From positions 372,001-436,000 of the forward strand of contig JAFEKR010000026.1 of the NCBI GenBank assembly GCA_019022495.1: DNA of 64,000 nucleotides, in the 5' to 3' direction. The notes under the pieces were generated by a model. The model did no database searches. It saw only the letters and a list, made by a program, of their open reading frames with translations, and had not been told where the DNA came from. The position numbers and the translations under genes were made by a program. Within the stretch, counting starts at the first letter, position 1, and each line of letters opens with the position of its first letter. Below, in pieces: positions 29,501-40,145 of this stretch. This DNA is from Epichloe hybrida. Lineage: Eukaryota; Ascomycota; Sordariomycetes; Hypocreales; Clavicipitaceae.

Positions 29501-30722
29501 AAGCGCCTAGTCAATCTCATGGGCGGCGACTTGTGGGTTCTGAGCGAGGCTGGTAAGGGCAGTCAATTCCACTTCACCTGCAGGGTCAGGCTGGCGGCAG
29601 ATGGCACAGAAGGCATCCTTAAGCAGCTCCGGCCTTACCGCGATCACCAGGTTTTGTTTGTCGACAAGGCTCAGTCGAGTTCTGGTGCGGAAATCAAGGA
29701 CATGCTGGAATACATTGGGCTGCACCCCGTCGTGGTGGATTCCGAGAAGAGCTCTGCTCTGACGAGACTCAAGGCCGGGAGTGGTGCTTTGCCATATGAT
29801 GCCATCCTCGTGGACTCGATCGACACGGCCAGGAGACTAAGGGCCGTGGACGATTTCAAGTACCTCCCCATCGTTCTCCTTGCCCCCGTCGTACATGTCA
29901 GCCTGAAATCATGTCTGGATCTGGGCATCACATCATACATGACTACTCCATGCACGTTGATTGATCTGGGCAACGGCATGGTTCCCGCCCTCGAGAACAG
30001 AGCAACTCCTTCTCTGGCTGATAATACCAAGTCTCTGGAGATTCTGCTGGCTGAGGACAACACGGTGAACCAGCGTTTGGCAGTCAAGATTCTCGAAAAG
30101 TACCATCATATCGTCACCGTTGTCGGCAATGGTTGGGAGGCTGTGGAGGCTGTCAAGGAGAAAAAATTCGACGTCATTCTCATGGATGTCCAAATGCCCA
30201 TTATGGCATGTCTTCCCCGCAAAAATGGTTCCCGTTGCCCTTTTTATCATAGGTTTATTTGCTAACAAACCCCCATAGGGAGGATTCGAGGCTACCGGCA
30301 AGATCCGGGAATATGAGCGAGGCATGGGCGCTCACAGGACCCCCATCATCGCCCTCACAGCCCACGCCATGACCGGAGATCGCGAAAAGTGCATCCAGGC
30401 CCAGATGGACGAGTATCTGTCCAAGCCGCTGCAACAAAATCACCTTATCCAGACCATTCTCAAGTGCGCCACGCTGGGCGGTCCACTGCTTGAGAAGAAT
30501 AGAGAACGGGAACTAGCCATCCAGGCCGACGCCAAGTCCAGGAGTCACAAGGTTGCCACTCACGGCCTGCTTCGGCCAGCCCTGGAGAACCGGGCCATGA
30601 CTAGCCGGGAGCCAATGCAAAGGCAGGAGGGAGAGAGTCCGTCACTGATCGCGGCTGAGGAGGATGATCCCTGGGCTAGGCAACGACGTGATCTTTCTGA
30701 TATGCGGAGCATCTCTAGCTAA
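26553..30722 (+). CDS. nik1: Group III hybrid histidine kinase, NIK1/Os-1 type, HAMP array
   Basis: Exons 26553-27390, 27481-27513, 27609-30205 and 30279-30722 join in frame to 1,303 residues, matching NIK1/Os-1 (about 1,300). It is the soluble sensor kinase above the HOG MAPK pathway for osmotic stress and the target through which phenylpyrrole and dicarboximide fungicides act. A coiled N-terminus leads into five 92-residue HAMP-type repeats plus a sixth partial copy (GDLT/GDMS/GDFT motifs). The HisKA H-box has His730 in [11 protein letters not shown]. It is followed by an HATPase domain ([25 protein letters not shown]) and a receiver domain with AEDN, phospho-acceptor Asp1150 in LMDVQMPIM and Lys in YLSKPLQ. 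There is no membrane segment. The second exon has only 33 bases. The last intron starts with GC rather than GT, exactly between MPIM and GGFEAT. Confidence 0.96.
30206..30278 (+). other. GC-AG intron in the kinase receiver domain
   Basis: The conserved receiver motif [15 protein letters not shown] is continuous only if the 73 bases from GCATGT to CCATAG are removed in phase 0. A GCTAAC branch point lies 18 bases before the acceptor. The only nearby GT (five bases in) would break the motif and the frame. Confidence 0.85.
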
Positions 30723-31550
30723 AAGCTATTAGTGACGCTCCTATATTGTTTCTGTCATCGATCCAATTCCCATTGTATTTTACATCATGGTGTTTTTCGG
30801 GATGGGTTAGGGTCTCATGTGCTTTCAGTGATGAGGGGGGTTTTTTTTTTTTTCCGGCACAGATCATCACACGTTTTTTTGTTGAGCTGACTTAGTCCAG
30901 TCAGTGACGTTTTTTTTTTTCATTTTTTATTCCTCTCATATTCTTGCCCCTTTTTCTTATTTCACCTATTAACAAATGGTTTGAAGGTTCGCCACTGAGG
31001 GTATTCAACACGGGAAGCAGAGGCTTGCTTCACTTCACATACACAGATATATGTATACATATATATATTTATATATATATTATCCATATATCCATACCAT
31101 TGCTCCCATTTCTTTTGCATGTCGAGGCCCTTGCTGGCGGGAACAAATTGATGGAACGGGGTGGGCATGATGGAAAGTATCTTGAACACGCAAAGGATGG
31201 GTGGGAGGATTGGTTGCTGCGGTTGGAAAGGATGAGAGGAAATGTAAGTGTTTTTCTTTAGCGCATTATGGAGACAAGGGGTGTGCCCATGAAGCCCTAT
31301 TTCCCCCGTCGCCATCGACGTATCTGTGAAGAATGCAGTTCCAAATTGCGCTGGGTTCGGTACGTACGATACGACACCAAGGATGGTTGGTGATGGGTCA
31401 TGGTGAATTTGTCACAGACGATTGAATTGAATGACGGGAAAGAAAGGGGGGAACGGCTACCTATGTGTTGTGTGTCCCAACGCCGTCTAGACCAGCGATG
31501 CAATCAGTACACGATGCTTTTTGACCCAACATCCCCTGCTGCCATACTAT
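30723..31550. other. Convergent spacer after the kinase
   Basis: 828 bases with no gene. It contains T-tracts at about 30841-30853 and 30911-30920 and an (AT)n-rich microsatellite at 31046-31081, and one telomere-like TTAGGG within GATGGGTTAGGGTC (30801-30814). Confidence 0.5.
31046..31081. repeat. (TA)n-rich microsatellite
   Basis: Alternating A/T sequence of about 36 bases with a central TATACATATATATAT run. It is able to extrude as a cruciform. Non-coding. Confidence 0.75.
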
Positions 31551-31967
31551 CTACCCCTTGCTCACTGATGACTTCTTGGTGTCCTCCCCTTCCGCAGCCT
31601 CGGAGACGTCATCCTTTGCCTCCAGCGCCGCGAGCATGGCCTCGAGCCTGGATTCCAACGTGGTCAGATTCGCCTCCAGCTGAGAGGCCGCCTGTTCGCC
31701 TCTGCCTCCCCACGTCAGCAAGTGGGTTTGTTCTTTTTTCGTTGTCCGGGGGGGGCAGACAACCAACTCACTTGGCTAGGTCGCGGTATGCCTGGGGTGA
31801 TTTAGCGCGCGATTCCAGAATTGCCCGGCGGAGAGCACGGGAGAGCCCTTTTTTTATCTTTCTTGAGGGAACGGACGACGTACTTGCGCGAGATCGGATG
31901 CGTCACCGCTCGGGTCGTCCTCCCTCGGGGCGGTTTCCCGCGAGGTTTCCCGCGAGGCCGCGGGCAT
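31551..31967 (-). CDS. Small protein with a coiled-coil segment, three or more exons, unrecognised
   Basis: Exons in transcription order 31967-31884, 31791-31772 and 31701-31551 join in frame to 84 residues. The splice sites are canonical (GTACGT...CCCAG and GTGAGT...GGCAG). The spliced peptide reads continuously as DASDLAQAYRDLAKGEQAASQLEANLTTLESRLEAMLAALEAKDD, a clear amphipathic helix with Leu/Ala heptads, followed by an acidic-Ser tail. The middle exon has 20 bases. The ATG used (MPAASRETS) is the first visible in frame. The frame stays open upstream to about 32130 with protein-like sequence (KPLVLAKKYKKTHQGNGAPKV), so one or two earlier exons probably exist, including a possible intron at 32031-32074. 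I do not know its function. Confidence is moderate because the gene is short. Confidence 0.55.
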
Positions 31968-33666
31968 GACTTTTGGCGCCCCGTTTCCTTGGTGGGTCTT
32001 TTTATATTTCTTTGCCAGGACGAGGGGCTTCTGGGTTGGAAAGGCAGGGGATGTTCTGGAACGAGGGTGCTTACTTTGTTGCTGTGGTTCTGTCGGTGGG
32101 TGGTTCTCGTCGTGGGGGGTTCGGCTTGGACTCACGTGATGCCCCCCGGGGGCTTTAGGGGGGAACGTCGGCGTACGATGCTTGGTGATGACTGGTGACT
32201 CTGTTGGGGTGTTTGTGTTTGATTTGAAGGTTCGCTTCTTTCTTTCTTTCTTTTTTTGGGGCGGGTTTCGATTTACATGGGTGTTGTGTTTTTGAGGGCT
32301 TCATGGATGGGTCGGGGCTGGACAGAAGGGTTCCCGGTGGGCGGAAATTGGCGGTAATAGCCGTGGATGATGGGGTTTGTGTATTCATGCTGGAACGTGC
32401 CTGGAAGGGTGGAATGAGGCGCTTCGATGAGTGTTTCGGAATGTCATGGCTGCACAGGGTTTGGAAACTTGTGACGTGCACGTTTTTCTGGATTTTTATC
32501 AGACAGCATCTCGTGAACCGTGTAACTTGGTGGTGCTCACGCATCACGTCCTGAACGTCTTCTCATGAGCAAACAGACATTATCTTTCTATGCTCAACCA
32601 CATAAGCCTCTTTCCAAGGACCGCGTATCCGATGCAAATTGATCTAATCCGAACAAGTCCGTAACGGTAGCGCGTGATTCTGTTAACAGCAAAAAAAAAA
32701 AAAACGGCCAAAGTCTAGGGTAGTCCTGCCTAGTTGGTGAGTCGTGACTCGTGAAGTCGTGACGGACGTTTTTGAATAAAAAACGTTGAAAGTCGCTCCA
32801 CGGTCTAGATTCCCAGTCCTTGCCGGGTCATGGTATGTACGCCCACTGCACATACCAACTAGTCCGTACATACTACAAGGCCGCCATGCAATGCAGACAA
32901 GGCAGGGGAGAAGGGCAGGGTCCCGACAAACTAGCCATCGACAGGAACGCCAATTACTGCTCCGTACGACGCCCTTTCGTTCACTGTCGAAGGGGGGGGG
33001 GGGGGCATATTTCTATTGTTCCATGTCCCCCCAACTTGCCGACCCAGGCCAGGCTCCGGGAGGGGAGGGGGGAAATGGATTGCCATTTGCCACGCTGTTG
33101 TTTGTTGTTCATGTAGGATACACGTCGTAAACGACCCAATGCATTCATGGTGGATGCTATCTCTCTCTCTCCCTTCCATGGAGGATAACTGCACAAGAAG
33201 ACAGAGAAAAGTGGGAAATCCCAGATCGATCATGACAGGTCATTGATAATGGAACTGGAGGCAACAACAACACCCGATACAACATGAACCCCTGCTGGCC
33301 TGCTGGCCCCCAAGCATTTCCTCCCGTCCATCACGAGATGAGGATTCACATGTACATGCACTTTGCTGAGAAAGACAGAATTCCCTATCGTGGTCACATC
33401 GAGATTTCGCACTTGCTCCTCTTCCAGAAAATTGGGGAATTCGAGGAGCACGGGCATCTGACATTTCCCCCTCCCGGGATCACAGCAGAAAAAATCCGAC
33501 CGACCGAACATGGGCATGGTGGCAGCATGGGTGTGTATGGGTGTACGGAGTAGGTTGGGATTGTGATTTACGTAACGGAGATGTGATGTGGTGCGATCGA
33601 GCACAACATTGTACGCAGACCAGCTGGCAGCATTTGTTGAGGCCCAAATTCATCAAGATGGCCTGT

Positions 33667-33715
33667 TGTCGTTGTCGTTGTCGTTGTCTGATGGTGATGG
33701 TGATGGTGATGTTCA
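33667..33715 (+). repeat. GTTGTC then GGTGAT microsatellite
   Basis: Four GTTGTC hexamers adjoin four GATGGT-type hexamers. Open frames across it are repeat artefacts. Confidence 0.7.
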
Positions 33716-33891
33716 CCTTGTTCCACCGCGGCGTCGAGAGGACCGAATCTTGCTGTACGTTTTCCTTCTTCGAGACGATTCTTGTTGGCATCTCCGGTTT
33801 GTGCGGGCAGCCATGTTGGACCGGAGGACCGGACGGGATCGAGATTTCAAAAAGCGCCGCCGTTTCGTCGTGGTGTTACGGAGATGGAGAA

Positions 33892-33949
33892 ATCCCATCC
33901 ATATCCATCCCATCCATATTCGTCCCATCCATATCCATATCCATCCCAT
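33892..33949 (+). repeat. CCATAT/CCATCC imperfect tandem repeat
   Basis: About nine 5-6 nt units (ATCCC, ATCCAT, ATATCC) repeat over 58 bases. Non-coding in context. Confidence 0.7.
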
Positions 33950-36917
33950 GATGCTACATGTATGTAGAATGTGGTCTGACTATTAGTGGGAACACCCCTC
34001 CCCTCTCCTTCCTTCCTTCCTCGCCCCTCTTTCCGCTGGGCATTACATGTACGGACCGACGTCCGTAGCTGGCTGGGCATCCCAAATTCTGTCCCAAAAT
34101 CTGGTCAATAACGCAACGGACTATTATTACATTATGTACGGATTACCCAGCTGCCAGCATCGTCAAATGGCATCTGAACCCGCAAGCCTGTCAATATCGT
34201 CTAGGATCATCTCAAGATGCATCAAGACAGACGCTTTGCTCTATTCAGATAAGCACATACGAACACATTGCAAGTCACGCAGCGATCGGCTAAGCTAAAT
34301 AAACGAAACGAGACGAATCAAATCAAATCAACAGAGCCGGACTGTCTTCCGATTGACTCGGCCTATCTTAGTCTACATCAGTTTAGAATGGTGACTGTCT
34401 CGTCTGGAATGGATGGGTTAGGGTCAAGATACATGTGATCGCGGGCCATCGACATCGACTACGACATCATAACGCGCGGGTTTTGTGTGAATGGTCCTTT
34501 GATCTATAACACCGAAGAAAAAAAGATGCGAGCGAGATGAAAGCAAAGAGAGAGTGGACGCGCGAATTTCGCGCATCGGTAAAGCAGTGAGTGCATTGCA
34601 TGACTGACTGACAGACTGAGAAACGACAAATGCTCCATCCATTTGTGCCATGCTGCTCCTGCGTCATTGTCATGCTGGGGAACGGTGGAATCCCATCAAA
34701 GCCGGCGACAAAGGCCCGTTTATGTCATTGATTTCTTCTTTCCCACTACTGCCAGCATCAGAATATCAGAATCCGCAACAAGGTGCAACAGTCTTTCCCG
34801 TCTGTGTCGCGCGGGTCCTCTTGCTCGGAGTGGGCGGGCGTACTTTTCGACATTTGGCAATTCGACCACGGGCAGAATCGATTTGACCATGATCAATGCT
34901 CGATCTTCTGGTTAAAAGTCGATGCTTGCTGGCGTGGTTTGTGAAGGCAATCTGCTTGATCGGGGCTTGGCACTTTGGGGTGTGTGGATAGTGGGGATAA
35001 CGCAGGGGCTGGTCTCGGCTGGTCTTGGCTGTCTTGAACACGCTCACGGCGCCAGGGGCACCAACAGCTTCTGGCAACCAGCAGCACGCCGGATTATTAT
35101 GGTGCCGCGTCCGGACCAATCCCATACCCCGGCACCCAGGAATAATGTGGAGTAGACATCGAGATCGCTTCCCAATACAGAACAACTCCAGGCTGATCTT
35201 ATGGGATGGGATAACGGCATCTGCGCGGCGACCATTCGCAAAGCGTTTTCTGGATACCTACATACTTCTCGATTCTCGAAAGGCAGCCCTACATACTCGG
35301 TCGCCCCTGTACTCTGGCGCTTGAAGACATGGCGTTGGTTACATATTCTTAGTTGGGGGCTTTTCTTTTCTTTTCTCGTCTACTCCCGGAGGTACGGATT
35401 GATATCCCTTTGCATGCGCGAAGAACCTCGGACGGGTTCCGGACCCATACATACATGTACAATTTCCGGTATTAGCAGGGTACTTCTTATACAAGATTAA
35501 TGCTATTATTTTAATCAGTCTAAATCCTTGTCCGTGACCCGCCCGAGGTCTTGGCGCACCCAAAGTACATGTAATTCGGGATAACGCGATCCTGTTCCTG
35601 CCCCCTGAGACGCGAGAGGGGACTGACTGACTGTCTGGCTGTTCTTCTCACTGCTCCTACGGGTTCCTACGGGTTCCCACGGATTATGTACATATGTATG
35701 TATGTAGTTCCAGTTCCTGGCATATGGACCCACATATTTACGGCGTGTAGATCTTTTTGGCCAGATCACGATGTGCCAGGAACAGAATCGGAAACTTGAC
35801 TGGCAATCGTCCTTGCTAGTTTCTTTCTTTTTTTTTTCTAAGCCCAAGTTGTACAGTGTAGCGTCTTCCGTTTGCATGGATAGTTGTACACGATAAGCTT
35901 ATTTTCACTTGTGCGGCGCATGAATTACAATCGCTCGGAGGCATGTGGCCTAGCGACGAGCACAAACAGGCCAGGGCGATGGCCATCCATCATTACTCAT
36001 TAAGTCTTGCTGCGTGGACTAAGACGTTGACCTAAAGCAGATTTCAGGATTCCATCGCAGACACTCATTCTCGTCCAAAGATGTTAGTTACCACGAACCG
36101 CATCTTGACATGGCATGCGAAGGCGTCTCTGCTCCGCACGCGTTGCGACATCTGGGCACTCACCGGCAAATCGTTCCGGAAATGCGCCCATGAAGTTGTC
36201 TCTTCTTCCAGGCGTTATTGGCAAAAGGACGGAGGAGAGACACGATTTCATTAATCGGGAAAGAAAATTACATCATCGCTCAACGGTCCGTCGGCTGGGT
36301 ACCCGCTAACCTGGCACCTGGGGCCCAACCGCTGTATGCATTCATGCGTATGTATGTATGTATCTGGCTCGGAAAATTTTATCTTGAGCCTTTTGGTCGG
36401 CCAAGATGTGAGGCTTCACCGATTGAAAATAGCCGTTTGGGTTCCTCTGGGCGGCTGTTCCAATATAGGATCGATGTTGCGTCTATCTCCAGCATAAGCA
36501 TAGGCTTTCAAAAGCATCATCATGGCCTGCCCTGGCTTGGTGCGTACATACAAGAGCACTCCTGAGCACTGTTTCAGTTCCCAATCGCTAGATGGAGAAG
36601 ACTCCGTAGAATTCGGCCTCTCTTCCATTCAGCCCAGCGCACGAAACCGACCCGGGACGGATGAATGGTGTGCATACGGAGTACAGTAGGGAAGAAAAAA
36701 AAAAATGCAACAGCCCGGGATAGCCACACCCCTCTTCGCAGGGGGTGTCTCCAGTAGGTTGGCCGGGCTGGATCGTTATTTTTTTTTTTTGCCTTGGCTC
36801 TCATCGCACCGTTTTGATTGTCAAGTACGGAGTGAGTAGTGAGTGGCTGCCGGCTTTGTTAGAAGCACCGACTTGGCCTGACTGCGCAGCTTATACATAA
36901 TTGCTCTTTCAACGAGC

Positions 36918-36962
36918 CACCAGCCGCCAGCTACCAGCTACCAGCTACCAGCTATTACCAGC
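36918..36962 (+). repeat. CTACCAG heptamer repeat
   Basis: Five or six tandem copies of a 7-base unit (CCAGCTA) with degenerate edges, about 800 bases upstream of the SAM-HMG start codon. Confidence 0.7.
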
Positions 36963-37659
36963 CCTCAACCGCCAGCTTGAAGTCGCTTACGTCGGGGCAG
37001 CAGCAAAAGGATAACCAACTAGCATAGCAGCCAGCACACACTCTCACACTCCTCCTCCTGCACCTGCACCCATCGAGGGCCTCCCCCTCCGATCGATTCG
37101 AACTCGTGGTACCCGCCCAGCGTCATTGTTTGCATCACTGCCCACCTCTTCTGCCCACCTCTTCTGCCCACCACTCTCTAGCCTGCCTCTCTGGCTCCTT
37201 CCCAGCCTGTTCGAGCTTGCACACCAGTCACGAATCCGTTGTCTTGCTTGCCGTTCCCCTTCCTCCGCCGACCCCATCCTCTCAGATCCTTTCAGAGATA
37301 TCTTGTACTTGCCATCCGACATCTCGATTTGCCTTTTGATATCCTTTCGCAGCCGTGGCCAATTCGCCCCCGCCAATAGCATCCGTATTCGATTATGCCC
37401 AAGTGACTTTCTCCTTGCTGCAGCGTTATTAAAAGTGTGGCGTAACCCATCACCCATCGGCATCCCGACACGCTTTCGCCTCCCAGAAGCGCTCACAACC
37501 ATTGATTGTCTCCATTCTTCTGCCTCGACCATCAGGACAACGTCTCGTGCCAGAAATCCGTCAATCTTATATATCCCTTTCGGCTTGCGTGTTTGTGTCT
37601 GTCGACTCCAGCCTTACCAACATCTTGGAACCACACACCACTTCAATCAGCGCATCTTG

Positions 37660-37761
37660 ATGTTGCCGTCTGGACAACATCATCATATCAGACACCGGAC
37701 CTCACCGTTCTCCCGCCAACTTCATTCCACTTGGGAGCGTTTTCACAATCCGGCTGTATGA
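37660..37761 (+). promoter_or_regulatory. 33-codon upstream ORF whose stop overlaps the SAM-HMG start (ATGA)
   Basis: An ATG at 37660 opens a 33-codon frame that runs to a TGA at 37759-37761. That TGA overlaps the main ATG at 37758-37760, giving the four bases ATGA. Such a stop-start arrangement could reduce or couple translation of the main frame. Whether this ATG is transcribed in the leader is not visible from sequence alone. Confidence 0.5.
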
Positions 37762-39767
37762 CTCACGAACTGGAAGGCGTCTTCGCAGACTTGGGTCTGA
37801 CCCAATATCTCGATGCATTCGTTGACCAAGGCTTCGATGCCTGGGACATTATTCTTGATATTCAAGAGTCAGATCTGTGAGTACAATGTTGCGTTGAAGA
37901 GCACTTTATCGAGAAACACATCGTAGCTGACAACAATGAAACAGAGATGCCCTGGGCGTCAAATTGGGCCACCGAAGAGTAAGCGCACGCCTTGCATGTT
38001 GTGACGCGCCCCATGATTTCGACCAATGTCTTAATGTTTTGTGCCCTCCAGAAATTGCAACGACGGATTGCGAATGCAAGAGGCATTGCGCCGAGTATAT
38101 CCCTGGCATCACCGTCCAAGTCCGGCCCCGAGGAATCGAAACAGGATGGCCTGAGACGAGAGGCATCTCGCACTGATGCCAGCTCGGAAACCAGCGGCGT
38201 TACCAAGAGGAAATATCGACGCCATCCCAAGGCAAGTAGTCGAGGGTTAGACATTGGACGTGTTATAATGTTCCCCTGAGCTAACAGTCTGCAGCCCGAT
38301 GAAAATGCCCCTGAGCGCCCACCTTCAGCATATGTTCTATTCTCAAATAGTGCGTTCCTCACCTCAACGCAGACTGTCCGTGACGCATGCAAGCTGACAT
38401 GACCGCCCATTCCAGAAATGAGAGATGACTTGAAGAGTCAAAACCTTACCTTCACAGAGATTGCAAAGCTGGTCGGGGAGAACTGGCAGAGCCTTCAGCC
38501 TGGCGAAAAGGTTTTTTTTGAGAGCCAAGCCAATGCCGCCAAAGAAAGATATCACCAACAGCTCGCCGAGTACAAGAAAACATCAGAGTACCGAAAATAT
38601 GCGCAATACCTCCATGACTTCAAAGAGAGGCAAGCTAAACAGTTTAAAGGTAATTAATTGTCATCATATCTTTACTCATCGACTTGGTTTTTCCTCGGGC
38701 ATCCCGAGTTGCGCTGTCGTGAAAACGAGACTAACATGATACCGAAATACAGGCCAAGATTCATCAAAACGCACCAAAGTCGAGCCGGCTAGACTGCGCC
38801 ATGGAAGCACGAGCAGCAGCGCGACGCCTAACACTAACTCGAGCGCAAGTGGCAGCAGCAGCGAGCGCCTTCGAGGAAGTGAGCCGCCACCTACTCGTCG
38901 GGAACGGGTGAATTCCACAGCTTCAGTCGCAGGGTCTCAGTACTCGTCCGTTGCCCCTACACCAATACCAGCACATCACTCGTATGATGACCCTGGTCTA
39001 TCTCCACGAACAAACCACTTCGATAGTGCGAGCCCGACAGAGCCTCAGCATCGCCATTCTCGTCAGTCATCCAACATGCGAAGCAAAGCACATGCCGAGT
39101 CCATGCACCAACACCTGCCATCTCTCTCCGACATGTTGGATAACAGCCAAAAGAGTATGACACACTCGACAACAGCAGCTTGTGAAGGAAATCCATTCGT
39201 TACCAGTCAACCAACCAGCTCCTCCGGACGGCCATCACTTGACGGCATTTCGAGTCTGCCATCGAGCCGGACTCCCACTCTGCGACACCATTCGTCATCC
39301 AACAGTACTACTCTATCGGGCAGCTCAGTTGGAAGCTTTGGCCGCCCATATGTAGATGGGTCCCTTCCGATACACGCTCTGCTCTCAGACCGGTCTACAG
39401 CTAGACCATTGAATTCTGAGAGGCATCTTAATCCTATTGTGACTGGCGGTGCTGGCGCAGCGAACAGGCAAAAATCACCCCCATTTGAATTCGCACAAGG
39501 CCCCAGCGGATATGGTACTTAAACCTCTTTTTGAGATTGATCCAGCGCAGCCGAACGATGACTAATTCAGTTTGTGAAGGCTTCCAATCGGACTCATCGC
39601 CTTTTTCACATATGAAAGTCGAGCAATCGAGTGAAGGCGATGTGGTCATGACGACGGATGAGACTCTACCTCGAGCGGGGGAAAATAATAGGCCGAGAAA
39701 CAGTTTGGACGGCATGGATGCCTTGCTTAGGGCCGGCGAGATTGTCGGGCGAGGTGGCCGCCGCTGA
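37758..39767 (+). CDS. SAM-domain plus HMG-box DNA-binding protein
   Basis: Seven exons (37758-37876, 37945-37978, 38052-38231, 38295-38349, 38416-38649, 38753-39514, 39571-39767) join in frame to 526 residues. Residues 1-65 form a SAM domain (GVFADLGLTQYLDAFVDQGFDAWDIILDI...KLGHRRKLQRRI). An HMG box follows at about 117-190 (RPPSAYVLFSNKMRDDL, EIAKLVGENW, YHQQLAEYKK). The rest is Ser/Thr/Pro-rich with a short C-terminal helix (LDGMDALLRAGEIVGRGG). It is probably a nuclear chromatin or transcription factor; targets are unknown. The intron after exon 3 starts with GC (AAG|GCAAGT). It is needed to keep the RRHPK-PDENAPERPPSAY junction intact. The ATG is the first in-frame ATG of the leader. Confidence 0.93.
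38232..38294 (+). other. GC-AG intron just before the HMG box
   Basis: A 63-base intron with the donor AAG|GCAAGT, the textbook GC-type consensus, and CTAAC branch and CTGCAG acceptor within the last 14 bases. Removing it in phase 0 joins RRHPK to PDENAPERP. No GT donor nearby preserves this frame. Confidence 0.88.
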
Positions 39768-39854
39768 TACTCCAGTCCTGATCTCGCAACTTTTGGACCT
39801 TTTGGAATCTTCTCTCTCGAGCGGCGCTTATATCAACGGATCGAAGCAGCAATA

Positions 39855-40126
39855 TCAGCCCAGGAGTATGCGTTTCGCTTTGAGCACTATTAACGTTGAG
39901 CGTCTTGTGCTAGGGCATCGGGCTTTCTCAACTGTCCCATATCCAATCTTCTAGTTCATCCGTTTTTTTTTCTTTGTGTGAAAAGACATCATACCTAGGG
40001 GTCTTGCGGCAGTTTCCACCAGCAGCCTTCCCTGGCGTGTTAGCTGGATTTGAAGTCCGCTGCCCCGGCACAAGGTGCTCAACGTTGATAGACTTGCTCA
40101 AAGCGAAACGCAGACTCCTGGGCTGA
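39855..40126. repeat. Imperfect inverted repeat, ~72-base arms, ~127-base loop
   Basis: The left arm is 39855-39925 and the right arm 40053-40126. Reading the right arm in reverse complement gives the same order of blocks: TCAGCCCAGGAGT, GCGTTTCGCTTTGAGCA, AACGTTGAG and CTTGTGC. The copies differ by scattered substitutions and a small indel, roughly 80% identity by eye. The element starts 88 bases past the stop of the SAM-HMG gene. It could be a decayed miniature inverted-repeat element or a hairpin in the 3' UTR. Target-site duplications are not obvious. Confidence 0.8.
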
Positions 40127-40145
40127 CAATTTCGATGGACACTCA

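Larger units (their letters stand above)
31968..37757. other. Very long intergenic region before the SAM-HMG gene
   Basis: About 5.8 kb without a gene I can support, apart from possible 5' exons of the small minus-strand gene in its first 170 bases. Open frames are short, mutually overlapping and low-complexity. It contains G-tracts (32991-33005), a GTTGTC/GGTGAT microsatellite (33667-33715), a CCATAT/CCATCC tract (33892-33949), TACATGTA palindromes (33954-33966, 34045-34052, 35443-35460, 35686-35706), TACGGA elements, and a CTACCAG array (36918-36962). The last 700 bases are pyrimidine-rich and look like the 5' leader of the HMG-box gene. Confidence 0.5.

Noticed and set aside
33541..33986. 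130-codon open frames across 33.5-34.0 kb
   Set aside because: They are generated by GTTGTC/GGTGAT and CCATAT/CCATCC microsatellites, which stay open in several frames.
36918..36962. CRISPR-like direct repeats (CTACCAG array, also 40146-40180 and 56353-56386)
   Set aside because: Units are 5-9 bases with no spacers, and the genome is eukaryotic. These are simple microsatellites.
37085..37110. tRNA-like B-box on the minus strand (GAGTTCGAATC)
   Set aside because: Flanking bases do not form a T-arm stem, and no A-box, acceptor stem or anticodon arm can be built around it.
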